This document shows positions 45,831 to 54,231 of a DNA stretch of 64,000 nt, one piece after another (within the stretch, counting starts at the first letter, position 1; every line of letters starts with the position of its first letter). The stretch covers positions 108,267-172,266 of the forward strand of contig NZ_VORM01000008.1 in NCBI RefSeq assembly GCF_007997225.1, in the 5' to 3' direction. Position numbers and translations under genes: made by a program. The notes beneath the pieces were generated by a model. The model had not been told where the DNA came from and ran no database searches. It saw nothing but the letters and a program-made list of their open reading frames with translations. This stretch comes from Subsaximicrobium wynnwilliamsii. Its GTDB lineage: Bacteria > Bacteroidota > Bacteroidia > Flavobacteriales > Flavobacteriaceae.

Positions 45831-46832
45831 TTATAGATTAGGCAATAATACCCTGTCAATCACATGCACAATACCGTTGGTGGTTTGCACATCGGGGATG
45901 AGCATGTTGGCTACTTCGCCTCCACTGCCTGCACCAGAAACGGTGATCGTTCCATTTTCAAAAGCACCCAAAGTCAATGCATCCCCACCTAAGGGCGTGA
46001 TGCTGCCTTGATTCATTTCACAAGTGAATTTACCATTGTTGGCAACCACATGGTTCAATAAAACCGTTGTGACCACATCTACTGGCAATTGGCGAATATC
46101 AGCCGGCTCGTTAAAGGTCAAACCCAAAGCAGCCCCTAAATCAATAAAAGCTTGGTCTGAAGGCGCAAATACCGTAAACGACGGGCTGCCTTCCGAAGCA
46201 GAAAGCGCGCCTACCAAATTGGTATAGACCACCGCTTCTACTAAATAAGATAATTCTGGAGTTGTAAATACATTTGCACTTTGCAGGGCAATTGCCGACT
46301 GTACAATATCAACGCCGGTTGCAATCATCACTTTATCGATGGCATGCACCGTACCATTGCTGGCCATAATATCGGTTGCCAAAATTTTTGAACCATTGAT
46401 ATAAAGATCGCCATCTCGGGACACAAAACGTCTATCCACACCAATGGCGGAAGTTGAGGCAACGCCATCCATGATCGCATCACTTCTTAAATTTCCGTTA
46501 GAGACGTGGTACAATAAGGTATTGGTCAAAAAAGCTGGTTGCAACACACCCAAGGTGTTTTCATTTAATCCCAATCTGCCAAAAGCATCATTGGTTGGCG
46601 CAAAAACCGTATAATCTCCCGAGGGATCGTTTGGGTTGGAATTGCTGAGTGTCACTGCCACATTACCCAATACCGCAGCGGCTTCCAGGGTACTGAAATT
46701 TGGATTGGACACCGCAATGTTCGCTATGGAAGGCGCTTCGTCTTCATAACTGGAGTTGCTCTCACAAGCGTAAAGCAAGCTAATGGCAAGTACAGACATT
46801 AGTGCATATTTCAAAGTATATAAATTTTTCAT
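45831..46832 (-). CDS. two-domain FAS1 (fasciclin) lipoprotein
   Basis: 333 aa. Lipobox LYAC at about residue 23. Two FAS1 repeats: domain 1 about 45-170 (YTVFAPTNDAFGRLG and NGTVHAIDKVMI) and domain 2 about 180-333 (FTVFAPSDQAFIDLG and TNGIVHVIDRVLLPNL). Likely surface-exposed adhesin or matrix protein. It follows an OM barrel gene by 24 bp, so the two are probably one operon. Confidence 0.92.
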   Translation of the reverse strand: MKNLYTLKYALMSVLAISLLYACESNSSYEDEAPSIANIAVSNPNFSTLEAAAVLGNVAVTLSNSNPNDPSGDYTVFAPTNDAFGRLGLNENTLGVLQPAFLTNTLLYHVSNGNLRSDAIMDGVASTSAIGVDRRFVSRDGDLYINGSKILATDIMASNGTVHAIDKVMIATGVDIVQSAIALQSANVFTTPELSYLVEAVVYTNLVGALSASEGSPSFTVFAPSDQAFIDLGAALGLTFNEPADIRQLPVDVVTTVLLNHVVANNGKFTCEMNQGSITPLGGDALTLGAFENGTITVSGAGSGGEVANMLIPDVQTTNGIVHVIDRVLLPNL

Positions 46833-46856
46833 AATCGTATAATTAATGGGTTTTGA

Positions 46857-47747
46857 TTAAAATGAGTAAACGAGTCCGCCATAAAAACCTGTGGACTTTC
46901 CAAGGTTTCTACCAGCCACATAAGCATTAGCGCCAGCGGTAAGGCCAATGCCTCCATATAAAGGGGCATAGCCATTCACACCAACTCTGGTGTAATTGAC
47001 ACGGGTTGCAGGAAAAAAGCCAGTAAAGCCTTCGCCCAAAATATCAACGCCACTTTTATCTGACAATTGATTGGCCACAAACGCATCTACATAAAACTTA
47101 GACGCTGCGTAACCTATTTTCAATTCACTTATCAAGGCATGCGGTGCATTGTTGCCCTTAAAACTGTAACCTGCCTGCCCTGTAGCGAACACGCCAGAAT
47201 TGTTCTTAAAGGTTGCAATCCCAAGCATGTTAAAGCTCGTGGCTTCATTGCCAATGGCGATGATGGACTGTAAACCCTCATCTGCCCTGTAATCACCCAA
47301 AGGGGTTTCAAAACCGGCAGCAGCAATGAGATCCAAGGTATTGTTACCCAGATTTGACTGAAGGAATCTGTATTTCGCATAGATTTTTAAATCCTGCACG
47401 CCTTTACGTTCATTTTCAAAACCATTATTGGTTAGAACGGCGTCGCTTGCATTGCCTTCAGACTTGATGTAAGGCAGGTTGAGCACAAGGTTGAAATTAT
47501 CGCTGATTCCTATTTCGCCGTACAACGAAATGCTTGAAATGCTCACATCATTAAAGACGGGGACACCATCAATTTCTTCTGGCACTAAATAAACCTCATC
47601 ATAAGATTCATTAGAATAGGATAAGACCAAAGCGCCTTCTCCTGCTTTTTTCATAAAGCCACTTACCGGGCTTTGGGCCAAGATTAGACCCGGGATCAAC
47701 AAGCATAAACTTGCTAAGATTGTAATGTTGGTTTTCATAATTATCAT
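46857..47747 (-). CDS. outer-membrane beta-barrel protein partnered with FAS1 lipoprotein
   Basis: 296 aa, signal peptide (MKTNITILASLCLLIPGLILA, starting at the second ATG, 47738), then a barrel with strands such as GALVLSYSNESYDEVYLV, FNLVLNLPYIK, LKIYAKYRFL, LIAAAGFETPLGDYR and a final GFYGGLVYSF ending in Phe. About 12 strands are plausible. No named family recognised. The first gene of the two-gene operon with FAS1. Confidence 0.72.
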   Translation of the reverse strand: MIIMKTNITILASLCLLIPGLILAQSPVSGFMKKAGEGALVLSYSNESYDEVYLVPEEIDGVPVFNDVSISSISLYGEIGISDNFNLVLNLPYIKSEGNASDAVLTNNGFENERKGVQDLKIYAKYRFLQSNLGNNTLDLIAAAGFETPLGDYRADEGLQSIIAIGNEATSFNMLGIATFKNNSGVFATGQAGYSFKGNNAPHALISELKIGYAASKFYVDAFVANQLSDKSGVDILGEGFTGFFPATRVNYTRVGVNGYAPLYGGIGLTAGANAYVAGRNLGKSTGFYGGLVYSF

Positions 47748-47920
47748 TTTTAAATAAAATTGTTAGTGATGCCTTACCTACGGAAGAAGGTTCGACACGG
47801 TTTCAACACTCTTAAAAAAACCTGAACTCCCAAATACTCGTAACTATCCAAAACCATAAGTATTGAAACGCTTTGAAGCTGTTTCAAATCCTAACAATTT
47901 TCTAACTTCATCCTTATATT

Positions 47921-48388
47921 ATGTATCTAAAATCTGCTTTTCTCCTCTTGGTTTTTTTTCGAATCGCTTCCGGTCAAAAAGACTATGTTCGCAATTATGA
48001 CCCCAACGGCATACTCCAAGCGGAAGGCTGGATGCTTAATAATGAAAAAGTGGATTTCTGGACCTATTATCATAATAATGGCAGCATTGCCAAAAAAGGC
48101 AATTTCAACCATGGGAAAAAGCATGGGTATTGGTACTTTTATTCCGAAAATAAAATGCTACTGAAAGAAGGACGTTTTAAAAACGACAAAGCAAGCGATT
48201 GGTGGATTTTCTATTCGGAAAAAGGAACGCAGAAAGTTCAGTTTGAAAACGGAATGAAAGAAGGTTACGCCTTGGTTTATAGAGACAGCCGCCTAAGAAA
48301 AGCGGAACGTTACAGCTCCAATCAAAAGACGGGAGAATGGACCTCGTATTTCAGCTTTAAAAAAGACAATCCCAACCTAAAATTTTAA
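47921..48388 (+). CDS. secreted YwqK-like MORN-repeat protein
   Basis: 155 aa with signal peptide (MYLKSAFLLLVFFRIASG). MORN-type YwqK repeats: GILQAEGWMLNNEKVDFWTYYHNNGSIAKKGNF, HGYWYFYSENKMLLKEGRF, DWWIFYSEKG. Such proteins are often annotated as antitoxins because of B. subtilis YwqK, but there is no toxin partner here. The stop overlaps the following GT2 start by one base (TAATG), so it belongs to the glycan operon. Confidence 0.85.
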   Translation: MYLKSAFLLLVFFRIASGQKDYVRNYDPNGILQAEGWMLNNEKVDFWTYYHNNGSIAKKGNFNHGKKHGYWYFYSENKMLLKEGRFKNDKASDWWIFYSEKGTQKVQFENGMKEGYALVYRDSRLRKAERYSSNQKTGEWTSYFSFKKDNPNLKF

Positions 48389-49083
48389 TGAGCCCACGCA
48401 TAAAAGTCATCATCCCAGCCTACAACGAAGCAAATTCCATTGCTTTGGTAATAAAAGACATTCCGCAATTTGTGGATGAGATCATTGTGGTTAGCAATAA
48501 TTCCAACGACGCCACCGAGGTCAATGCCAAAAACGCGGGTGCCACGGTATTATCACAACCCTTAAGAGGCTATGGCAACGCCTGTTTGAAAGGCATGGAT
48601 TACATTTCAAAAGCTTCAGATAAACCAGACATCGTGGTATTCCTAGATGGCGATTACAGTGATTACCCAGAGCAAATGACTAAAATTATCGCTCCAATTC
48701 TAGAAGATAATATCGATTTTGTAATTGGTGCTCGTGATAAGGCGTTGAGAGAAACGGGTTCAATGACCTTCCCGCAAATCTTTGGGAACTGGTTGGCGAC
48801 CTCTTTGATGTCGCTTTTTTTCAATGCAAAGTTTAGTGATTTGGGTCCGTTTCGCGCCATTAAATATCACAAACTGCTGCAATTGCAAATGGAAGACAAA
48901 ACTTATGGGTGGACCGTTGAGATGCAGCTCAAAGCCATAAGACAAAAATTATCATATACCGAAGTGCCAGTAAATTACAGAAACAGAATAGGCGTCTCAA
49001 AAGTTTCAGGAACCATAAAAGGTGCTATATTTGCAGGCGCAAAAATCCTAGGTTGGATTTTTAAATACAGCTTTAAAAAATGA
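48388..49083 (+). CDS. family 2 glycosyltransferase (DPM1-like)
   Basis: 231 aa soluble GT2: VIIPAYNEANSIALVIKDIP, EIIVVSNNSNDATEVNA, VVFLDGDYSDYPEQM (the DxD site) and DLGPFRAIKYHKL. Resembles polyprenol-phosphate mannosyl/glucosyl transferases without membrane helices. It overlaps its neighbours at both ends (1 bp and 4 bp). It would make a lipid-linked sugar donor for the later enzymes. Confidence 0.88.
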   Translation: MSPRIKVIIPAYNEANSIALVIKDIPQFVDEIIVVSNNSNDATEVNAKNAGATVLSQPLRGYGNACLKGMDYISKASDKPDIVVFLDGDYSDYPEQMTKIIAPILEDNIDFVIGARDKALRETGSMTFPQIFGNWLATSLMSLFFNAKFSDLGPFRAIKYHKLLQLQMEDKTYGWTVEMQLKAIRQKLSYTEVPVNYRNRIGVSKVSGTIKGAIFAGAKILGWIFKYSFKK

Positions 49084-50570
49084 TTCTTGAAACAATAATT
49101 ATTGTCATCTATTCTATTGCTATTGTACTGATTTTCATGTACTCACTAGCGCAATTGAATCTGCTCAATAACTATTTATCCTCCAAAAAAAAGCAGCAAT
49201 CCTGTGAGACTTTTGATTTTGAAAACCCTGAGGAAGTCCCTCTCGTAACCATCCAGTTGCCGGTTTTCAACGAAATGTATGTGATGGAACGCCTCTTGGA
49301 TAACATCGCACTACTCGATTATCCTAAAAATAAATTGGAAATCCAGGTTTTGGATGATTCTACAGATGAAACCGTCGCAACCACGAGAGCGCATGTAGCA
49401 GCCCTGAAAAAAACCGGACTGGACATACAACATATCACAAGAACTGATCGCAGTGGCTTTAAAGCTGGCGCACTCAAGGAAGGACTCAAAGTGGCCAAAG
49501 GCGAGTACATTGCCATTTTTGATGCCGATTTCCTTCCGAAGCAAAATTGGCTCAAAAGCACCATTCCGTTTTTTAAGGATGAGAAAATTGGTGTCGTGCA
49601 AACCCGTTGGGGCCATATCAACCGCAATTATTCACTGCTTACCAAAATTCAAGCTTTTGCACTTGATGCCCATTTTACCTTGGAACAAGTGGGGCGAAAC
49701 AGTAAAGGCCATTTTATCAATTTTAATGGTACTGCTGGCGTATGGCGCAAAACCTGCATCCTCGATGCTGGCAATTGGGAAGGCGACACGCTTACTGAAG
49801 ATTTGGATTTAAGCTACCGCGCCCAACTCAAAAACTGGAAATTCAAATATCTGGAAGATGTGGAAACGCCTGCAGAATTGCCGGTGGTAATTAGCGCGGC
49901 CCGTTCCCAACAATTTAGATGGAATAAAGGTGGGGCTGAGAATTTTAGGAAAATGCTGTGGAAGCTTGTCAAATCGGATAACATTTCAAATAAGACCAAA
50001 ATCCACGGTTTATTGCATTTGCTGAATAGCACCATGTTTTTGAACGTCTTTATAGTTGCTGTTTTGAGCATCCCGATGTTATACATCAAGAATGAATACG
50101 AGCATTTACGCTTCTATTTCTATTTCATGAGCTTCTTCGTGACTAGCACCATCATCTTTTTTGTGTGTTATTGGTTCATGTACAAGCAGATTTATGGCAG
50201 CGGCTTCAAAAAATTCTTCAACTATATTGGCATGTTCTTTACCTTTTTTGCAATTGCGATGGGCTTTTCACTGCACAATTCGATTGCGGTATTAGAAGGT
50301 CATTCTGGCAAACGCAGTGAATTTGTGCGTACGCCAAAATTCAATATCAATTCCATAAAAGATTCTTGGAAGGGTAATAAATACCTGCGGAAAAAATTAT
50401 CGATAAACGTCTTCATTGAAGGTGCTTTGATGCTTTATTTCGCATTCGGACTTTACAGCGCGTTTGTGGTTGGCGATAAAGGTGGTGATTTCGGACTGTT
50501 TCCATTCCATCTCATGTTGTTTTTGGGCTTTGGTTATGTGTTTTTCACATCGATCACCTCGAAGGTTTAG
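49080..50570 (+). CDS. CesA/mannan-synthase-like membrane glycosyltransferase
   Basis: 496 aa processive-type GT2 with one N-terminal membrane segment and four or five C-terminal ones. VTIQLPVFNEMYVMERLLDNI, DDSTDET, IAIFDADFLP, TEDLDLSYRAQ and QQFRWNKG give the D, DxD, TED and QxxRW signature of cellulose/glucomannan synthases. It probably extends a beta-linked polysaccharide across the inner membrane. The ATG overlaps the DPM1-like gene by 4 bp. Confidence 0.9.
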   Translation: MILETIIIVIYSIAIVLIFMYSLAQLNLLNNYLSSKKKQQSCETFDFENPEEVPLVTIQLPVFNEMYVMERLLDNIALLDYPKNKLEIQVLDDSTDETVATTRAHVAALKKTGLDIQHITRTDRSGFKAGALKEGLKVAKGEYIAIFDADFLPKQNWLKSTIPFFKDEKIGVVQTRWGHINRNYSLLTKIQAFALDAHFTLEQVGRNSKGHFINFNGTAGVWRKTCILDAGNWEGDTLTEDLDLSYRAQLKNWKFKYLEDVETPAELPVVISAARSQQFRWNKGGAENFRKMLWKLVKSDNISNKTKIHGLLHLLNSTMFLNVFIVAVLSIPMLYIKNEYEHLRFYFYFMSFFVTSTIIFFVCYWFMYKQIYGSGFKKFFNYIGMFFTFFAIAMGFSLHNSIAVLEGHSGKRSEFVRTPKFNINSIKDSWKGNKYLRKKLSINVFIEGALMLYFAFGLYSAFVVGDKGGDFGLFPFHLMLFLGFGYVFFTSITSKV

Positions 50571-50623
50571 TTCCATATGGATGGGTTAGGACCATAGACC
50601 GTCCTGATAGGAATCGGGACTGC

Positions 50624-50672
50624 TAGAGTCTAGAATCTAGAGTTTAGAGTCTAGAACATAGAACATAGACTT
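50624..50672. repeat. heptanucleotide array I (7 units TAGANNN)
   Basis: TAGAGTC, TAGAATC, TAGAGTT, TAGAGTC, TAGAACA x2, TAGACTT. It ends in AGACTTGATT, as does array J. Confidence 0.93.
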
Positions 50673-50826
50673 GATTGTGACTCCTTGAGAAGCGGAGCAG
50701 TTGTTTTTTGAACTCCGTGATAATGGCATTTCAGTAATTAAAGCGTTGGCCAACCTCTAAACTTTCAAAAATTTGTTAGTTTCGAAGGATTGGACTTTAA
50801 AAAACCTGGCATTCAACCTAACACCG

Positions 50827-52251
50827 ATGTTTAAGTACGACACTTTAAAACTTTATAAATTCCCCATACTCATCGCCTTGTCGAGTATGGCTTTTTATTT
50901 CAGTTTTGCTTACGATCTTGAGCGCAGCAACCACACTAAACTCCTCACGCTCTATGTAGGACTTTGGGTCGCTTTCTATTTTTTATTGAAGTTCGCCAAG
51001 CACAATCTCAAATTACTAACGCTTTTAGCCTTTCTATTTCGGGCGCTTTTTATTTTGGCGATTCCCAATTTGTCACAGGACTTTTACCGCTTTATTTGGG
51101 ATGGTCGCATGATTCTGGCAGGTATCAATCCGTATCTCTTTACTCCAGAATCGGTAATGAACGCTTCCAACTTACCAATTGCGGAAGCTCAGCAACTTTA
51201 CGATGGCATGGGCCAGTTGAGCGCGACGCATTTCAGCAACTATCCGCCACTAAACCAGTTGTGCTTTAGTATCGCCGCATTGTTTGCCGGCCACAGTATT
51301 TTAGGGTCTGTGGTGGTTTTAAGGCTGCTTATCATTGCTGCAGATTTTGGCACTTTATACTTCGGAAGAAAACTATTGCGAAAACTGAAGTTGCCCGAAC
51401 ATCATATTTTTTGGTACATTCTCAATCCGTTCATCATCATAGAACTCAGCGGAAACTTGCATTTTGAAGGGCTAATGGTATTCTTTTTGATCTGGAGTCT
51501 ATACCTCTTGCATGCCGGAAAATGGCGGTGGGCGGCGGTTTTGTTTGCTTGTTCCATTTCTGTAAAATTGATACCGCTTTTATTCTTGCCTTTGTTTTAT
51601 GGGTATTTTAGGAAACCAGAAAAAAGGGCGCAGCTTGAAAATCAGGTTGACAAGACCATACCGGTTTTGAAAATCCGTGCAATCTCACTAAAAAAACTAA
51701 TTGCATTTTATGGTAGTGTTGGCGCTGTTACCTTGCTACTCTTCTCGCCATTTTTCTCTTGGGAATTTGTGCATAATTATTCTGAAACGGTGGCGCTCTG
51801 GTTCAACAATTTCGAGTTCAATGCTAGCCTTTATTATCTCGCTCGTCAGTTAGGCTTCTGGCTTAGTGGTTACAATGAAATCGCTGTTATCGGGAAAATC
51901 TTTGCTGTTTTAGTCTTTTTGTCTGTGATGAGTCTGGCTGCCTTACGAAGCAGAAAAGACACTAAGGTTTTGATTGGCCAAATGCTGTTTGCTTTTGCGA
52001 TCTTTCTGTTTTTTAGCACCACGGTTCATCCTTGGTATTTGGCAACCTTATTGCTTTTGAGCGTGTTCACTACTTATAAGTTTCCTTTAATTTGGAGCGC
52101 TGTGGTCATGTTGAGTTATTTTGCCTACAGCACTGGCAGTGAATCTGGCAGTAGTGAAAATCTGTTGATCATTGCGATTGAATATATTGTGGTGTTTGGG
52201 GTTTTGATTTGGGAGCTGTTTTTCAAAAGAGTGAAAGAGGGCTTTAAATGA
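50827..52251 (+). CDS. GT-C type membrane mannosyltransferase (DUF2029/GT87-like)
   Basis: About 474 aa with ten or more hydrophobic segments. LSQDFYRFIWDGRMILAGINPY, the NYPPLNQLCF loop and TTVHPWYLATLLLLS are typical of polyprenol-sugar-dependent GT-C enzymes. The ATG at 50827 is chosen; an earlier TTG (50773) would add 18 weakly conserved residues. It follows the synthase gene after array I and would add side sugars from a lipid donor made by the DPM1-like protein. Confidence 0.84.
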   Translation: MFKYDTLKLYKFPILIALSSMAFYFSFAYDLERSNHTKLLTLYVGLWVAFYFLLKFAKHNLKLLTLLAFLFRALFILAIPNLSQDFYRFIWDGRMILAGINPYLFTPESVMNASNLPIAEAQQLYDGMGQLSATHFSNYPPLNQLCFSIAALFAGHSILGSVVVLRLLIIAADFGTLYFGRKLLRKLKLPEHHIFWYILNPFIIIELSGNLHFEGLMVFFLIWSLYLLHAGKWRWAAVLFACSISVKLIPLLFLPLFYGYFRKPEKRAQLENQVDKTIPVLKIRAISLKKLIAFYGSVGAVTLLLFSPFFSWEFVHNYSETVALWFNNFEFNASLYYLARQLGFWLSGYNEIAVIGKIFAVLVFLSVMSLAALRSRKDTKVLIGQMLFAFAIFLFFSTTVHPWYLATLLLLSVFTTYKFPLIWSAVVMLSYFAYSTGSESGSSENLLIIAIEYIVVFGVLIWELFFKRVKEGFK

Positions 52252-52264
52252 ACTTGAACTTGAT

Positions 52265-52280
52265 CCCGATAGCTATCGGG
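52265..52280. repeat. palindrome CCCGATAGCTATCGGG
   Basis: Exact copy of the core found three times in array M and again at 42619-42633, here flanked by GAACTTGAT and AGAAGTTGAA as in arrays L and M. Confidence 0.9.
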
Positions 52281-52314
52281 AGAAGTTGAATTTGAAAGAA
52301 TACCGGAATAATGC

Positions 52315-52972
52315 GCTTCTGAATGGTTCCCGCAGATTGTGCGGATTTTCGCAGATGATTTATTTGCTGCTGAATGGTTCCCGCGGATTGCGCGGATCTT
52401 CGCAGATGTTTTATTTGCTTCTGAGTGGTTCCCGCAGATTGCGCGGATTTTCGCAGATGTTTTATTTGCTTCTGAATGGTTCCCGCGGATTGCGCGGATT
52501 TTCGCAGATGGTTTATTCGCTTCTGAGTGGTTCCCGCGGATTGCGCGGATTTTCGCAGATGGTTTATTCGCTTCTGAGTGGTTCCCGCAGATTGCGCGGA
52601 TTTTCGCAGATGATTTATTTGCTGCTGAATGGTTCCCGCAGATTGCGCGGATCTTCGCAGATGATTTATTCGCTTCTGAATGGTTCCCGCGGATTAGGCG
52701 GATATTCGCAGATGGTTTATTCGCTTCTGAGTGGTTCCCGCAGATTGCGCGGATTTTCGCAGATGGTTTATTCGCTTCTGAGTGGTTCCCGCAGATTGCG
52801 CGGATCTTCGCAAATGTTTTATTTGCTTCTGAGTGGTTCCCGCAGATTGCGCAGATCTTCGCAGATGGTTTATTCGCTTCTGAATGGTTCCCGCGGATTG
52901 CGCGGATTTTTCGCAGATGTTTTGTTCGCTTCTGAATGGTTCCCGCGGATTGCGCGGATTTACGCAGATGTT
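52315..52972. repeat. 51-bp tandem array N, 13 copies
   Basis: Thirteen head-to-tail units of 51 bp. Each unit has GAATGGTTCCCGCGG (or GAGTGG, CAG variants), then ATTGCGCGGATTTTCGCAG and ATGGTTTATTCGCTTCT. A one-base insertion in unit 12 shifts the frame. 51 is a multiple of three, so long frames appear on both strands (17-residue repeats such as NGSRGLRGFSQMVYSLL). No signal peptide or domain is present and substitutions do not favour any one frame, so I regard it as noncoding. Confidence 0.93.
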
Positions 52973-53010
52973 TGTTTTAGGGATATAATGGCAGGCTTCC
53001 ATTTTTATAC

Positions 53011-53040
53011 AAAAAAAAGGCCAACTAAAAAGTTGACCTT
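53011..53040 (-). terminator. Rho-independent terminator of the 53064 gene
   Basis: On the minus strand AAGGTCAAC - loop - GTTGGCCTT followed by a U run. It lies 24 bp beyond the stop. Confidence 0.82.
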
Positions 53041-53063
53041 CATACACTCCTATCTTTTGGAGA

Positions 53064-53411
53064 TTAGTTTTGTTTCAAATTAACGATGCTGTAAGTTTCA
53101 GTTTCTTCGTCATAGCCATCTTCATCGGTAACAACTTCCGATTCGATGGTATAGGTTACCGTAAATTTTTTTCCCACCAAGGCTTCAGATTTCAAATCGA
53201 AATTTGACAGCAATTTGGCGTCGATATCCTGAAAGGTCATGGTGTACTCGTTATCATCGGTATCTGTTCCAATAAAATTATACCCATAATCTTCGTGACC
53301 GTCATAAGTGCCTTCAAAGGTCATCGTCTCTTGCGTGGCCGAACGCAATGAAGTTAAAGTAAAAAAGCACAGCACTAATAAGCTAACAATGGCAATTGAT
53401 TTTGTTTTCAT
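53064..53411 (-). CDS. small secreted acidic protein, unknown function
   Basis: 115 aa from the ATG at 53411 (the frame extends upstream but the signal peptide MKTKSIAIVSLLVLCFFTLTSLRS begins there). The mature part is acidic with Tyr/Asp-rich strands: EGTYDGHEDYGYNFIGTDTDDNEYTMTF and KKFTVTYTIESEVVTDEDGYDEET. It looks like a small beta-sandwich. No family recognised. Own terminator. Confidence 0.72.
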   Translation of the reverse strand: MKTKSIAIVSLLVLCFFTLTSLRSATQETMTFEGTYDGHEDYGYNFIGTDTDDNEYTMTFQDIDAKLLSNFDLKSEALVGKKFTVTYTIESEVVTDEDGYDEETETYSIVNLKQN

Positions 53412-53603
53412 GTTGAGAAATTTTAATGTTGAATTGAACTCATTTGAGTCTGCTTTGAAACAAACCCATCGGAGGTTTGCCACTTCAAGTCCGATTTTGC
53501 TTTTAGTAATTTCATCGCAATGAATTACGTGTGGAATATCTTATTTACGTTTATACTCGTGTTTTAGATTAAGTGTAATGCATTTTTATAGATTTTTTAG
53601 AAG

Positions 53604-53652
53604 CTCGAGGCTAGGAGCTAGATGCTAGAAGGTAGAATCTAGAGGCTAGACT
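53604..53652. repeat. heptanucleotide array J (7 units CTAGANN and variants)
   Basis: CTCGAGG, CTAGGAG, CTAGATG, CTAGAAG, GTAGAAT, CTAGAGG, CTAGACT. Degenerate but in register. It ends AGACTTGATT like array I. The rest of 53412-53867 holds a CCAGACAGGTCTG hairpin (about 53747-53760) and no gene. Confidence 0.85.
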
Positions 53653-53780
53653 TGATTCTAACTTAATGATAGGCAAAATGAACTACCTGCAAGCTTATTG
53701 GCCCAACTTAGCAAGACTCTTGACTGAGACCTATCGGGACTCAAGAACCAGACAGGTCTGAAAAAACATCGTTTGGTATA

Positions 53781-53810
53781 AAAAAAGCCAACTTCTTAAA
53801 GTTGACTTAT
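53781..53810 (-). terminator. Rho-independent terminator of the 53868 gene
   Basis: On the minus strand AAGTCAACTT - TAAG - AAGTTGGCTT and a U run, 58 bp beyond the stop. Confidence 0.82.
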
Positions 53811-53867
53811 AATATTGTTCAGTAAAAGAAAGAACGAACTGAATGCTAACTAGTTTATTGGCAGGTA

Positions 53868-54197
53868 TTAATCCTCATCCTCTTCAATCTCATCTTCGGG
53901 ATCCATTTCTGGCTCCTGCACTGCTTCTGGATCGTCTGTATCGAAGGCTTCGTAGTCATCTTCATCATAATTCTCCATAGTCACTTCCAGTTTGGTACTT
54001 ACCTTAACAAGGTATTTGGTATCTTTTGTAGTGACCTCAACAGCTTCAACGAGCTCATTATTGGCATTTTTGAAAGAGATGATCTGTTCATCGTCATAAC
54101 CATCGGGATATTTTTCAACTAATAGAGCCAAAATTTCTGGCGTTAGTTTTTTGAAATCAACGATGACTCGTTTTAAATTGGCGTTTTTTGGCTTCAT
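53868..54197 (-). CDS. small acidic-tailed cytoplasmic protein, unknown
   Basis: 109 aa. The N-terminal half is ordered (NLKRVIVDFKKLTPEILALLVEKYPDGYDDEQIISF...ELVEAVEVTTKDTKYLVKVS); the last 35 residues are almost all Asp/Glu (ENYDEDDYEAFDTDD...). The pattern suggests a nucleic-acid-mimic or chaperone-like protein, but no family is recognised. A TATATTTG element (minus strand 54220-54227) fits a -7 box 23 bp upstream of its start, giving it its own promoter. Confidence 0.75.
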   Translation of the reverse strand: MKPKNANLKRVIVDFKKLTPEILALLVEKYPDGYDDEQIISFKNANNELVEAVEVTTKDTKYLVKVSTKLEVTMENYDEDDYEAFDTDDPEAVQEPEMDPEDEIEEDED

Positions 54198-54219
54198 ATT
54201 AAAAATGCTATTAAGGCTT

Positions 54220-54227
54220 CAAATATA
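54220..54227 (-). promoter_or_regulatory. candidate -7 element TATATTTG
   Basis: Exact TAnnTTTG match on the minus strand, 23 bp before the 109-aa gene. No clear -33 TTG. Confidence 0.35.
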
Positions 54228-54231
54228 TTAT

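Noticed and set aside
47921..48388. Antitoxin of a toxin-antitoxin pair
   Set aside because: It has a secretion signal and no toxin gene beside it; its neighbours are glycosyltransferases.
52286..53083. Frames of 198-265 codons through the 51-bp array
   Set aside because: The period is divisible by three, so several frames stay open at once on both strands; none has a domain, and unit 12 carries a frameshift.
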